Shown here piece by piece: positions 26,969-36,683 of a DNA stretch of 62,896 nt (position 1 is its first letter; the number at the start of each line of letters is the position of its first letter). Origin of the DNA: an uncultured Sulfitobacter sp. Its GTDB lineage: Bacteria > Pseudomonadota > Alphaproteobacteria > Rhodobacterales > Rhodobacteraceae. Made by a program: the position numbers and the translations under genes. The stretch is from assembly GCA_938003685.1 (NCBI GenBank), contig CALKXT010000027.1:1-62896 (forward strand). The letters are read 5' to 3'. The notes beneath the pieces were generated by a model. That model was given only the letters and a program-made list of their open reading frames with translations, made no database searches and was not told where the DNA came from.

Positions 26969-29900
26969 ATGACCGTGCAAAAGATTTCATTGAATGACCG
27001 TTTTGATTTGGACAAGTCACCAGTCCTATTGAATGGCACACAAGCACTTGTGCGGATGATGATGATGCAAGCGTCCCGAGACAAAGCCGCTGGGTTGAAC
27101 ACCGCAGGCTATGTCACGGGCTATCGCGGCTCACCTTTGGGTGCTGTTGATTTGCAGATGAGCAAGGCTGAAAAGCAGCTTACCAGCTACAACGTCAAAT
27201 TTCATCCTGGTTTGAACGAAGACCTTGCTGCGACCGCTCTTTGGGGCGCACAGCAAGCCGAACTGCGCGGCGAGGGTAAATACGATGGCGTCTTTGGGCT
27301 GTGGTACGGCAAAGGCCCGGGCGTGGACCGTTCGGGTGATGTGATGCGCCATGCCAACATGGCGGGGACATCCAAGAATGGCGGCGTCTTGATGGCGATG
27401 GGGGATGACCATACCGGCGAATCCTCGACTGTCTTGCACCAATCCGAATGGGCGATGGTGGATGCGTATATGCCTGTGGTCAGTCCTGCGGGTGTTCAGG
27501 AAATCCTTGATTACGGCATCTATGGATGGGCCTTGTCGCGCTATTCGGGCCTTTGGGTTGGTCTCAAGACGATGAAAGACACAGTTGAGGCGACATCGGT
27601 GGTCGACGGCGATCCGAACCGGATAAAATTGGTTATCCCTGAATTTGATATGCCGACGGATGGTTTAAACATCCGCCTGGGCGACACACCGCACCTGCAA
27701 GAAGCGCGGATGATTGACTATAAGCGCTATGCGGCTGAGGCATTTAGCCATGCCAACAAGATGGACAAACGCATGTGGGGCAAACCTGGGGCCAAGATCG
27801 GTTTTGCGGCGGCGGGTAAGAATTGGCTGGATTTGATCCACGCGATGAGCTTGTTGAACATTGATGAGAACGAGGCAGAGCGCCTTGGCATCACGCTGTA
27901 TAAGGTTGGGCAAACCTTTCCGCTGGATATGAAAGGGTTTCACGACTGGGCCGATGGCCTTGATCTGGTTGTGGTCGTTGAAGAAAAGCGCAAGCTGATT
28001 GAAGTGCAAATTAAAGAGGCGCTGTTTAACGACGCGCATCGCCGGGTCTATGGCTGGCACAAGGGTGGCGGCGCTGGCATGGAGCACGGCGAAGAACTGT
28101 TCCCGACACGTGGTGCGCTGGACCCGATTTTGATCGCTGAGAAACTGGGTGGTATTCTGCTGGAAGAAGGCCGTGACACCGATGGCATTCGCGCAGGGTT
28201 AGAGGCGTTAAGTGATGCGCGCCGTGCGGATAATGCCGAAGATATCGCAGCCCGAGTTCCGTATTTCTGTTCGGGCTGTCCGCATAATTCATCGACCAAA
28301 GTGCCTGAAGGATCACGCGCTTATGCGGGGATTGGCTGTCACTATATGGTGCAGTGGATGGACCGCGAAACCACCGGGTTTACCCACATGGGCGGAGAGG
28401 GGGCCAACTGGATTGGTGAGGCACCATTTTCCAACACCAAACATGTGTTCCAGAACTTGGGTGACGGCACCTATAACCACTCTGGTATTCAGGCGATCCG
28501 TGCAGCGGTGGCTGCGGGCACCAACATTACCTACAAAATTCTTTATAATGACGCGGTGGCCATGACAGGCGGTCAGCACAACGAGGGTGATTTGGATGCT
28601 TACCGCATTGTGGATGAGCTAAAGGCGATGGGCATCAAGAATATCGCCGTGGTCTATGACGAAAAAGAAGATGTCGAGCTTGGCCGATTTAAAGACGTCG
28701 AAACTCACGAACGCGCTGCGATGCCAACGGTACAAGAGGCGTATCGCGACCACGAGGGTGTAAGTGCCATTGTCTATATTCAGACCTGTGCTGCCGAAAA
28801 GCGCCGCCGTCGCAAGCGCGGGCTGTTCCCGGACCCCGACAAGCGCGTGTTTATCAACGAAGATGTCTGTGAGGGCTGCGGTGATTGTGGGGTGCAATCC
28901 AATTGTGTCTCCATTGTTCCAAATGAAACCGAACTGGGCCGCAAACGCGCGATTGATCAATCCTCCTGCAACAAGGATTTTTCATGTGTCAAAGGGTTTT
29001 GCCCCTCGTTTGTGACGCTTGAGGGCGCGAAGGTGCGTAAGGATCCGACGAGCGAAATCGCCATTCCTGACCTGCCGATGCCAACGCTGCCTGTGATCAA
29101 TGGCACTCATAATGTTGTAATTACGGGGGTTGGCGGTACGGGTGTTGTGACCATCGGGGCGGTGCTGGCCCAAGCGGCACAATTGGACGGCAAGGGCGCG
29201 GGCATGATGGAGATGGCGGGGCTGGCCCAAAAGGGGGGCGCCGTGCATATCCACTGTCGTTTGGCCGAAAAACCCGAGGACATCAGCGCCATTCGCGTGG
29301 CCACAGGTGAGGCGGACGCGTTGATCGGTGGTGATCTGGTGGTGTCGGCAGGCAACAAGACATTGGGCCTGACCAAACAGGGCCGCACCGGGGCTGTGGT
29401 GAACGCGCATCAGATCGTGACGGGCGAATTTACCCGCGATACGGAATTCAAGCTGCCCTATGATCGTTTGACCCTCGCGCTAGAGGCGCGACTGAAAGAT
29501 CGCTTGGTAATGTTTGATGCCTCTGATCTGGCCAAAGCGAGCTTGGGCGATTCGATCTATTCGAACATGATGGTCTTTGGTGCGGCGTGGCAGCAAGGGT
29601 TGCTGCCGCTGACCCTTGAGAGCTTGCAAGAAGCGATCCGTTTGAATGGCGCTGCGGTTGAGCGCAATCTGCGCGCCTTTGAAATCGGGCGCTGGGCGGC
29701 GTTATACCCGCAAGATGCAGTAAAGATCAGCACGCCCAATGTGATTGCTTTGCCGAAAACGCTGGATGAAAAAATCGCCTTTCGGGTGGCGCATTTGACC
29801 GCTTATCAGGGCAAGCGGTTGGCAAAGCGTTTCACCAAGTTGCTTGGCAAGATACCGGATGATGCGGTCAAGTCAGCCGTTGTGCAGGGCTATCACAAGC

Positions 29901-30385
29901 TGTTGAGCTACAAGGACGAATACGAGGTGGCACGCCTATTGTTGAGCAGCCGTGATAAGGCGCGCGCTGAGTTTGACGGTGATTTCAAGATGACTTTTCA
30001 TATGGCACCGCCACTTATTTCCAAGATGGGTGCAGATGGCCGCCCTGTGAAACGGGAATTTGGCGATTGGCTGGAAACGCCTTTGCGCAACATGGCGCGG
30101 CTCAAGTTCCTACGCGGCACGCCGTTTGATGTGTTTGGCTATACGAGTGAGCGTAAAATGGAACGTGGGTTGATCAAACAATATGAGGCTGACATGGCTG
30201 AAGTACTGCCAATGTTGAGTGATCAAACCCGCGAGGCGATTGTTGCACTTGCGCAATTGCCGCTCCAAATCCGTGGATTTGGTCCGGTGAAGCATGCAAA
30301 TGAGGGCAAAGCTGCGAAGCGTCGTGAGGAGTTGTTGAGTGCTATCAGAGCAGGCGGCACCGCAACGGCAAAAGCGGCAGAGTAA
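26969..30385 (+). CDS. Indolepyruvate ferredoxin oxidoreductase family protein (fused subunits)
   Basis: 1138 residues, a one-chain enzyme of the 2-oxoacid:ferredoxin family. It oxidatively decarboxylates aryl-pyruvates or related 2-oxoacids to acyl-CoA, using TPP. N-terminal alpha-like domain: GYRGSPLGAVDLQMSK. CSGCPHNSSTKVPEGS is an Fe-S segment, and GDGTYNHSG with YNDAVAMTGGQHNEG is the TPP site. CEGCGDCGVQSNC and later cysteines bind Fe-S clusters. GVGGTGVVTIGAVLAQAAQL starts the gamma-like domain. ATG 26969 has a strong GGGGAGG. Fusion of all parts is usual in proteobacteria. It may act in aromatic amino acid breakdown. Confidence 0.93.
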   Translation: MTVQKISLNDRFDLDKSPVLLNGTQALVRMMMMQASRDKAAGLNTAGYVTGYRGSPLGAVDLQMSKAEKQLTSYNVKFHPGLNEDLAATALWGAQQAELRGEGKYDGVFGLWYGKGPGVDRSGDVMRHANMAGTSKNGGVLMAMGDDHTGESSTVLHQSEWAMVDAYMPVVSPAGVQEILDYGIYGWALSRYSGLWVGLKTMKDTVEATSVVDGDPNRIKLVIPEFDMPTDGLNIRLGDTPHLQEARMIDYKRYAAEAFSHANKMDKRMWGKPGAKIGFAAAGKNWLDLIHAMSLLNIDENEAERLGITLYKVGQTFPLDMKGFHDWADGLDLVVVVEEKRKLIEVQIKEALFNDAHRRVYGWHKGGGAGMEHGEELFPTRGALDPILIAEKLGGILLEEGRDTDGIRAGLEALSDARRADNAEDIAARVPYFCSGCPHNSSTKVPEGSRAYAGIGCHYMVQWMDRETTGFTHMGGEGANWIGEAPFSNTKHVFQNLGDGTYNHSGIQAIRAAVAAGTNITYKILYNDAVAMTGGQHNEGDLDAYRIVDELKAMGIKNIAVVYDEKEDVELGRFKDVETHERAAMPTVQEAYRDHEGVSAIVYIQTCAAEKRRRRKRGLFPDPDKRVFINEDVCEGCGDCGVQSNCVSIVPNETELGRKRAIDQSSCNKDFSCVKGFCPSFVTLEGAKVRKDPTSEIAIPDLPMPTLPVINGTHNVVITGVGGTGVVTIGAVLAQAAQLDGKGAGMMEMAGLAQKGGAVHIHCRLAEKPEDISAIRVATGEADALIGGDLVVSAGNKTLGLTKQGRTGAVVNAHQIVTGEFTRDTEFKLPYDRLTLALEARLKDRLVMFDASDLAKASLGDSIYSNMMVFGAAWQQGLLPLTLESLQEAIRLNGAAVERNLRAFEIGRWAALYPQDAVKISTPNVIALPKTLDEKIAFRVAHLTAYQGKRLAKRFTKLLGKIPDDAVKSAVVQGYHKLLSYKDEYEVARLLLSSRDKARAEFDGDFKMTFHMAPPLISKMGADGRPVKREFGDWLETPLRNMARLKFLRGTPFDVFGYTSERKMERGLIKQYEADMAEVLPMLSDQTREAIVALAQLPLQIRGFGPVKHANEGKAAKRREELLSAIRAGGTATAKAAE

Positions 30386-30530
30386 TGTAAGTCCTATCGT
30401 AGTTCGTAAAAGATCGCATAGGCACGGTGGATTTTCCGCGCAAAACAACTTATGCGCTTTCCCCAGATGATGGTGCATGCTTTGATATGCGAAATGATTT
30501 CAAAACGCTTTGTGCGGATAGGGAACGGTA

Positions 30531-31340
30531 ATGGCAGTTGGGATTTTTGACAGCGGCTTGGGTGGTTTAACCATTTTGGACGCGGTCCAAGCGCGTCTGC
30601 CAGATGTTGAGTTTGCCTATCTCGCAGACAGCGCAAACGCGCCTTATGGCGTGCGCTCTGCTGATGATATCTATGACCTGACCTGTGCGGCCACGCAGCG
30701 TCTGTTCGATGCGGGGTGTGATCTGGTTGTGCTGGCGTGCAACACGGCCTCTGCGGCGGCTCTGCGCCGGATGCAAGAAGGTTGGGTGCCAGAAGGCAAA
30801 CGGGTTTTGGGCGTCTTTGTACCCCTGATTGAGGCGATGACAGAACGCCAATGGGGCGATAATTCGCCCCCCCGTGAGGTGGCGTTGAAGCATGTCGCGC
30901 TTTTTGCCACCCCTGCAACCGTTGCAACGCGCGCATTTCAGCGCGAGTTAGCATTCCGCGCGATTGGCGTAGATGTTGAGGCACAGGCCTGCGGCGGTGT
31001 GGTGGATGCCATCGAAGATGGTGATTTCATTCTGGCCGAAGCCTTGGTGCGCAGCCATGTGGATGCGTTGAAACGCAAGATGCCCGAACCGCAGGCAGCG
31101 ATCCTTGGCTGTACCCATTACCCGCTGATGCAAGATGCGTTTCGCGATGCTTTGGGGGCAGATGTAAAAGTGTTTTCACAAGCTGATCTCGTGGCTGAAT
31201 CGCTGGCCGATTATCTGCAACGGCACCCAAAGATGAGTGGCACCGGGCAGGGTGGTTTTCTAACGACGGGTGATCCGGCGCGCGTTAGCACCCGCGCCAC
31301 ACAATTTTTGCGACGACCGATGTCATTTACAGCTGCTTAA
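30531..31340 (+). CDS. murI: Glutamate racemase
   Basis: 269 residues. Makes D-glutamate for peptidoglycan without a cofactor. FDSGLGGLT (6-14) holds the substrate-binding Asp and Ser. The two catalytic cysteines are C70 in VLACNTAS and C194 in [13 protein letters not shown] 30531. It lies 145 bases after the oxidoreductase and 36 bases before argC. With alr at 2.5 kb, both peptidoglycan racemases are in this window, but they are not linked. Confidence 0.95.
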   Translation: MAVGIFDSGLGGLTILDAVQARLPDVEFAYLADSANAPYGVRSADDIYDLTCAATQRLFDAGCDLVVLACNTASAAALRRMQEGWVPEGKRVLGVFVPLIEAMTERQWGDNSPPREVALKHVALFATPATVATRAFQRELAFRAIGVDVEAQACGGVVDAIEDGDFILAEALVRSHVDALKRKMPEPQAAILGCTHYPLMQDAFRDALGADVKVFSQADLVAESLADYLQRHPKMSGTGQGGFLTTGDPARVSTRATQFLRRPMSFTAA

Positions 31341-31376
31341 CTGCTTAATCTGACATTTTACTGACGGAATACTGAC

Positions 31377-32405
31377 ATGACACATAATATCGCCATCCTT
31401 GGTGCCTCTGGTTATACCGGGGCTGAATTGATCCGGTTGATCGCTGGACATTCATCTATGAAAATCAAGGCATTGGGGGGGAACTCTAAAGCAGGTCAAA
31501 GCATGGCAGCGGTGTTTCCACATTTGCGCCATCTGGATTTGCCGGACTTGGTAACCATTGATGATATCGATTTTTCTGAAATCGACCTGTGCTTTTGCGC
31601 ATTGCCGCATAAGACCTCTCAAGAGGTGATCGCTAAACTTCCGCAAGACCTTAAAATCGTTGATTTATCTGCTGATTTCCGGCTGCGTGATTCCGAAGAA
31701 TACACAAAATGGTATGGCAACGCACATGCCGCTCTCGCTCAGCAGGATGAAGCGGTGTACGGGCTGACTGAATTTTACCGCGAAGACATCAAAACCGCAC
31801 GTCTCGTTGCCGGAACGGGATGTAATGCAGCGACTGGACAATTTGCCCTTAGGCCACTGATATCAAATGGTATTATTGATCTGGATGAGATTATTTTGGA
31901 CCTGAAATGCGCCGTATCCGGTGCGGGCCGATCGCTCAAGGAAAACCTGCTGCATGCTGAATTGTCTGAAGGCTACCACGCCTATGCGATTGGCGGGACG
32001 CATCGCCATCTTGGTGAATTTGATCAGGAATTTTCCGCACTTGCAGGACGTCCTGTTCATGTCCAATTCACACCACATTTGGTGCCTGCAAATCGGGGGA
32101 TTCTGGCAACCTGTTACGTTAAAGGTAACGCGCAAGTCATTCATGATGCATTGAAAAATGCATATGCTGATGAGCCCTTTATCGTCGTGCTTCCCTTTGG
32201 AGAAGCCCCAAGTACGCGCCATATCCGTGGTTCAAACTTTTGCCACATCGGGGTGGTTGCAGACCGGATTGAGGGGCGTGTGATTGTTGTGGCTGCATTG
32301 GACAATCTTACCAAAGGATCCAGTGGGCAGGCGTTGCAGAACGCCAATCTAATGTTAGGTATAGATGAAACCGAGGGGTTAATGATGGCCCCGTTATTCC
32401 CATAA
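31377..32405 (+). CDS. argC: N-acetyl-gamma-glutamyl-phosphate reductase
   Basis: 342 residues. The NADPH-dependent third step of arginine synthesis. [15 protein letters not shown] (7-21) is the nucleotide-binding loop. C149 in AGTGCNAAT is the catalytic cysteine, and [10 protein letters not shown] carries the catalytic His. ATG 31377 is 14 codons shorter than any alternative and fits the family. ccmE follows after 14 bases, so arginine synthesis and cytochrome maturation genes share a transcript here. Confidence 0.95.
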   Translation: MTHNIAILGASGYTGAELIRLIAGHSSMKIKALGGNSKAGQSMAAVFPHLRHLDLPDLVTIDDIDFSEIDLCFCALPHKTSQEVIAKLPQDLKIVDLSADFRLRDSEEYTKWYGNAHAALAQQDEAVYGLTEFYREDIKTARLVAGTGCNAATGQFALRPLISNGIIDLDEIILDLKCAVSGAGRSLKENLLHAELSEGYHAYAIGGTHRHLGEFDQEFSALAGRPVHVQFTPHLVPANRGILATCYVKGNAQVIHDALKNAYADEPFIVVLPFGEAPSTRHIRGSNFCHIGVVADRIEGRVIVVAALDNLTKGSSGQALQNANLMLGIDETEGLMMAPLFP

Positions 32406-32419
32406 GGGCTGCCAATCAA

Positions 32420-32863
32420 ATGAAAAGCCTTAAAAAACAAAGACGTATTCAAATTATCGCCGTGGCTGTTGTGGCTTTGGCGCTGTCCACTGGCCTTATT
32501 GGCTATGCGTTGCGCGACGGGATTAACTATTTTCGCGCGCCAAGTCAGGTGATTGCTGAACCGCCGGGACCTAGTGAGGTCTTTCGCATTGGTGGCTTGG
32601 TCGAAGAAGGCACATTGGTGCGCGGTGAAAGCGAGACAATCAGCTTTAACGTAACGGATGGCGGCGCTACTGTTGCAGCGACATACACGGGCGTCTTGCC
32701 TGACCTTTTTGAAGAAGGTCAGGGTATGGTGGGCACAGGCCGTTACATCAACGGTGTCTTTGAAGCCTCTGAAATACTTGCTAAACATGATGAAACTTAT
32801 ATGCCCAAAGAAGTTGTCGATGCGTTGAAAGCGCAAGGTGTGTATCAGGAGCCTGACAGCTAA
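32420..32863 (+). CDS. ccmE: Cytochrome c maturation protein, heme chaperone CcmE
   Basis: 147 residues. One N-terminal membrane helix (about 12-30) is followed by a periplasmic OB-fold domain. H123 in ILAKHDETYMP is the histidine that binds heme covalently, with Y127 as axial ligand. It takes heme from CcmCD and passes it to CcmFH for cytochrome c assembly. ATG 32420. The endolysin and holin genes stand between it and ccmF. Confidence 0.95.
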   Translation: MKSLKKQRRIQIIAVAVVALALSTGLIGYALRDGINYFRAPSQVIAEPPGPSEVFRIGGLVEEGTLVRGESETISFNVTDGGATVAATYTGVLPDLFEEGQGMVGTGRYINGVFEASEILAKHDETYMPKEVVDALKAQGVYQEPDS

Positions 32864-32941
32864 GACCGTTCGCAGCGCCAAACTTGCATTAATCAATTTG
32901 TCTCAATCCTTACCGGAATTCAGCGGTAAGGAGCGGTACAC

Positions 32942-33553
32942 ATGCAATCGGTCAAGGAGATCGCCACAGAAATTGTGGCGCGTGAGGGTGGGTATGTGAA
33001 TGACCCGGATGATCCGGGCGGGGCGACTAATTTCGGAGTTACCATTCACACAATGCGCCGTCTTGGGTTGGACCTTACCGGGGACGGGCAGGTCGGTGTT
33101 GATGATGTGCGCAGTCTGACCCAAGCACAGGCTGTCGATATCTTTATCACGCATTATTTCGAACGGCCTTTGATTGGCGCATTACCCGCATCGCTACAGG
33201 CGACGGTATTTGACATGTACGTCAATGCCGGCGGCAATGCCGTGAAAATCTTGCAACAGCTTTTGCGTGAGATGGGATTTGACGTGACCGTTGACGGTGC
33301 TTTGGGGCCACATAGCATCAAGGCGGTTCAGCGTGCCATGCGCAAGGCACCTGGTGCTTTTGTTGATGCCTACGGAATTGCGCGGCGCAACTACTATTTC
33401 CGGTTGGCAGATCGTCGCGCGGCAAGTCGAAAATATGCGCGCACTCGTGCAGGTGGCAAAGGGGGATGGATCGTGCGCGCCGAAGAATTCATCACGCCAC
33501 AATATCACCTAAGTAAATCAGCATTTGAAAAAAGGGTGTCCGCATGGGGTTGA
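32942..33553 (+). CDS. GTA-type endolysin: GH108 muramidase with peptidoglycan-binding domain
   Basis: 203 residues. The N-terminal domain has REGGYVNDPDDPGGATNFG (14-32), the GH108 signature, with E15 as the catalytic acid. The following region (about 95-180) matches the peptidoglycan-binding domain paired with GH108 in phage and GTA endolysins. There is no signal peptide, so it needs the holin encoded next, whose ATG overlaps its 3' end by 10 bases. In Rhodobacter capsulatus the GTA endolysin and holin genes lie away from the main GTA cluster. This pair fits that arrangement. GGAGCGG precedes the ATG at 32942. Confidence 0.88.
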   Translation: MQSVKEIATEIVAREGGYVNDPDDPGGATNFGVTIHTMRRLGLDLTGDGQVGVDDVRSLTQAQAVDIFITHYFERPLIGALPASLQATVFDMYVNAGGNAVKILQQLLREMGFDVTVDGALGPHSIKAVQRAMRKAPGAFVDAYGIARRNYYFRLADRRAASRKYARTRAGGKGGWIVRAEEFITPQYHLSKSAFEKRVSAWG

Positions 33554-34119
33554 TCGAAAAGTTAATCGGATTGGTGTTTGGCGGGGATCGCAATATGGTG
33601 CGTGACACTGTTGAGGTGTTTCGTGAAAACGCAGAAGCCGGGGCTGCGCGGGGCACGCAGGTACAGGGGCAGGCCATGTCGCAATACGGTGCAGAATTCG
33701 CGATTGCCCGCCAAGGTGCGTTTGACCGTTTCATGGATGGCATTAACCGTCTGCCGCGCCCTTTGCTTGCCTTGGGCACGCTTGGCCTGTTTATTGCAGC
33801 GATGGTGAACCCGCTGTGGTTTTCTGAACGCATGCAGGGCATTGCGCTGGTGCCTGAACCTTTGTGGTGGCTGTTGGGCGTGATCGTGTCGTTCTATTTT
33901 GGGGCGCGTCATCAGGTGAAAGCGCAAGAGTTCCAACGACAAATCGTCGGCACGATGGCGCATGTGCCGCAGGTATTGGAGAACATTAAAACCATTCGGG
34001 CATTGCGTGCAGACAGCATAAAGGCTGCTGATACGGGCAGTGATGCGCGCCTGACAATGTCCTCAATCCTGCCCGGCGCAAATCCCGCTCTTGAGGCTTG
34101 GCGGCGCGAAGTACGGTAA
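33544..34119 (+). CDS. GTA-type holin (three-helix family)
   Basis: 191 residues. An amphipathic N-terminus is followed by two clear hydrophobic segments (about 72-92 and 102-122, LWWLLGVIVSFYFGARHQ) and a charged tail. This matches the holin family described for gene-transfer-agent release. It would form holes in the inner membrane so that the preceding endolysin reaches the wall. The start overlaps the endolysin stop region by 10 bases, so the two are co-translated. Pairing with GH108 raises confidence. Expression would need to be tightly limited to few cells, yet no promoter of its own is obvious. Confidence 0.82.
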   Translation: MGLIEKLIGLVFGGDRNMVRDTVEVFRENAEAGAARGTQVQGQAMSQYGAEFAIARQGAFDRFMDGINRLPRPLLALGTLGLFIAAMVNPLWFSERMQGIALVPEPLWWLLGVIVSFYFGARHQVKAQEFQRQIVGTMAHVPQVLENIKTIRALRADSIKAADTGSDARLTMSSILPGANPALEAWRREVR

Positions 34120-34192
34120 CTGCGACGCTTTGCGCGGGTCTATGGGGTAAATCGCGATGGTGTAGGGTGACGTGGCCGCCTATACTATCTAC

Positions 34193-36160
34193 ATGATTAC
34201 AGAATTAGGCCATTTCGCACTGATCCTCGCTTTTGGCGTCGCCATCGTTCAAATGGTGGTGCCAATGATTGGCGCATACCGTCGCTTGCCCGGCTGGATG
34301 GCTGTCGCGGAACCTGCCGCAGGTGCGCAATTCGCGCTGACGGCATTGTCCTTTGGCGCGCTAATGTGGGCCTTTATTACCTCAGATTTTAGCCTGCGTT
34401 TGGTGGTTGCAAACAGCCATTCCGCCAAACCGCTGCTGTATAAAATCAGTGGCACATGGGGCAACCATGAAGGGTCTATGTTGCTTTGGGTGTTGATTGT
34501 CACATTGTTTGGCGCACTGGCCGCATGGTTTGGCGGTGGTTTGCCCCCAACATTACGGGCGCGAGTGTTGTCCGTACAATCGGCCATAGCGGTGGCGTTC
34601 TTTGCCTTTATCCTGTTCACCTCAAACCCGTTTTTACGCCTTGCAACGCCACCCTTTGATGGGCAGGATTTGAACCCACTTCTGCAAGACCCCGGCTTGG
34701 CGTTTCATCCTCCGTTTCTTTATCTCGGGTACGTTGGCCTCAGCATGTCGTTTAGTTTCGCAGTTGCCGCTTTGATTGAAGGGCGCATTGACGCCGCATG
34801 GGGGCGTTGGGTGCGCCCGTGGACTTTGGCGGCGTGGATATTTCTGACCATTGGGATCGCACTTGGCTCTTGGTGGGCCTATTACGAACTTGGTTGGGGC
34901 GGATTTTGGTTCTGGGATCCGGTTGAAAACGCCAGCTTTATGCCATGGCTTTTGGCCGCCGCATTGTTGCACTCCGCAATCGTCGTCGAAAAGCGTGAAA
35001 GCCTAAAAAGCTGGACAATCCTGCTTGCTATACTTGCTTTTGGCTTTTCGTTGATTGGCACATTTATTGTGCGTTCGGGCTTGCTGACATCAGTCCATGC
35101 ATTTGCGAATGACCCGGAACGTGGTGTGTTCATTCTGATGATCATGGCGTTGTTTATGGGCGGTGCCTTGGTGCTATTTGCCCTGCGTGCAGGTGCAATG
35201 GAGGCGAAAGGGGTGTTCGGCGTTGTTAGCCGCGAATCTGCGTTGGTGGTGAATAACCTGCTGCTCGCCGTGGCGTGTTTCGTTGTGTTTGTAGGCACCA
35301 TGTGGCCGCTGTTGGCAGAGATGTTTTTTGACCGTAAGCTCAGCGTTGGTCCGCCCTTTTTTAACGCGGCCTTTACACCGTTCATGGTGGCGCTGGGACT
35401 GGTCATGCCGATTGGCAGCGTGATGCCATGGAAACGTGCGCGCATTGGTGCTGCTTTGTGGCCCTTGCGCTATGTCTTTGTTTTGGCCCTTGCGGTGGCA
35501 GGCCTTGCCTTTGCCATGCAGAGTGGGCGCAGCATGTTGGGACCAATGGGGCTGTTTCTGGGCGCTTGGCTGATCATGGGCACCGGTGTTGAATTAGCCC
35601 TGCGGACGGGGCGCGGTTCAAACAGGTTGCAACGTCTGCGCCGTCTGCCACGTGCTGATTGGGGCAAAGCGACAGCGCATGCAGGCCTTGGTGTGACGAT
35701 CGCTGGGGTGGCGGGTCTGACCGCGTGGAGCGTGGATGATATCCGTGTTGCGCAACTCAATGAACCCTTTAATGTCGGTTCTTACACGCTAACACTGACG
35801 GGTGTTGAGGACGTGCGTGGGCCAAACTATCTTTCCACAATGGGGCAGGTGACCTTGGCTCAAGACGGGCGAGAGATTGCTCAGTTGAAACCCGAAAAGC
35901 GGTTCTATCCGGTTGCACAGATGCCCACAACTGAGGCTGCGATAGATTATAATCTGCTGCGTGATGTCTATGTGGTGATTGGGGACAAACAAAATAATGG
36001 TGGATGGGCGGTGCGGACCTATATCAAACCGTTGACCAACTGGATTTGGATTGGCTGCGCGATGATGGCTTTGGGCGGATTATTAAGCCTGACGGACCGA
36101 CGTTTTCGCGTCGCTGCTGGTAATCGTGACAAAGCGCAAGCGGTGGTGCCTGCCGAATGA
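34193..36160 (+). CDS. ccmF: Cytochrome c heme lyase subunit CcmF
   Basis: About 655 residues with some 14-15 membrane helices. The tryptophan-rich WGGFWFWDPVENASFMPW block (about 237-254) is the heme-handling motif of the CcmF/CcmC family. ISGTWGNHEGSMLLW with its His is another. With CcmH it attaches heme to apocytochromes at the periplasmic face. Relatives begin MI(T/A)ELGHFALILA, so ATG 34193 is chosen; a GTG at 34172 would add seven residues. The stop overlaps the ccmH start (ATGA). Confidence 0.95.
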   Translation: MITELGHFALILAFGVAIVQMVVPMIGAYRRLPGWMAVAEPAAGAQFALTALSFGALMWAFITSDFSLRLVVANSHSAKPLLYKISGTWGNHEGSMLLWVLIVTLFGALAAWFGGGLPPTLRARVLSVQSAIAVAFFAFILFTSNPFLRLATPPFDGQDLNPLLQDPGLAFHPPFLYLGYVGLSMSFSFAVAALIEGRIDAAWGRWVRPWTLAAWIFLTIGIALGSWWAYYELGWGGFWFWDPVENASFMPWLLAAALLHSAIVVEKRESLKSWTILLAILAFGFSLIGTFIVRSGLLTSVHAFANDPERGVFILMIMALFMGGALVLFALRAGAMEAKGVFGVVSRESALVVNNLLLAVACFVVFVGTMWPLLAEMFFDRKLSVGPPFFNAAFTPFMVALGLVMPIGSVMPWKRARIGAALWPLRYVFVLALAVAGLAFAMQSGRSMLGPMGLFLGAWLIMGTGVELALRTGRGSNRLQRLRRLPRADWGKATAHAGLGVTIAGVAGLTAWSVDDIRVAQLNEPFNVGSYTLTLTGVEDVRGPNYLSTMGQVTLAQDGREIAQLKPEKRFYPVAQMPTTEAAIDYNLLRDVYVVIGDKQNNGGWAVRTYIKPLTNWIWIGCAMMALGGLLSLTDRRFRVAAGNRDKAQAVVPAE

Positions 36161-36609
36161 AACGACTCGTGTTGATTTTGCTGCTGCTTGCCACCCCGTT
36201 GATGGCGGTAGAACCTGACGAGGTGCTGAGTGACCCGGCATTAGAAGCACGGGCGCGCGATGTCTCAAAAGGGCTACGCTGTTTGGTCTGTCGTAACGAA
36301 AGTATCGATGAAAGCAACGCCAGCCTTGCCCGAGATTTGCGGCTTTTGTTGCGCGAACGCTTAGTTGCTGGCGATAGCGATCAGCAAGCGATTGATTTCA
36401 TCGTGGCGCGTTATGGTGAATATGTCCTGTTGAAACCAGACACACGTGGTGCCAATTGGTTGCTTTGGGCTGCTGGACCTTTGATGTTGTTGATGGCTGG
36501 TGGCGTGGGACTTGCGTATTTACGGGGGCGTGAGAAGGCTGGGAGTGACGGCGAACCACCTTTGAGTGACGAAGAACAGGCGCGGTTGCGCGACATACTG
36601 CGGCAGTGA
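36157..36609 (+). CDS. ccmH: Cytochrome c-type biogenesis protein CcmH
   Basis: 150 residues. A signal peptide (about 1-18, cleaved before VEPDE) precedes the thiol motif GLRCLVCRNESI (about 41-52), whose two cysteines reduce apocytochrome c. A C-terminal membrane helix lies at about 104-124. Together with CcmF it forms the heme lyase. ATGA overlap with ccmF. This is the short form without the TPR domain, so a ccmI gene should be elsewhere. Confidence 0.94.
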   Translation: MKRLVLILLLLATPLMAVEPDEVLSDPALEARARDVSKGLRCLVCRNESIDESNASLARDLRLLLRERLVAGDSDQQAIDFIVARYGEYVLLKPDTRGANWLLWAAGPLMLLMAGGVGLAYLRGREKAGSDGEPPLSDEEQARLRDILRQ

Positions 36610-36683
36610 CGTGCGGTTTTGCTGGCCTGTTCTGCTGGCTTTGTTAAACCCATATTCAAGCTGTGTGAAAAAGGGATCGAGCG

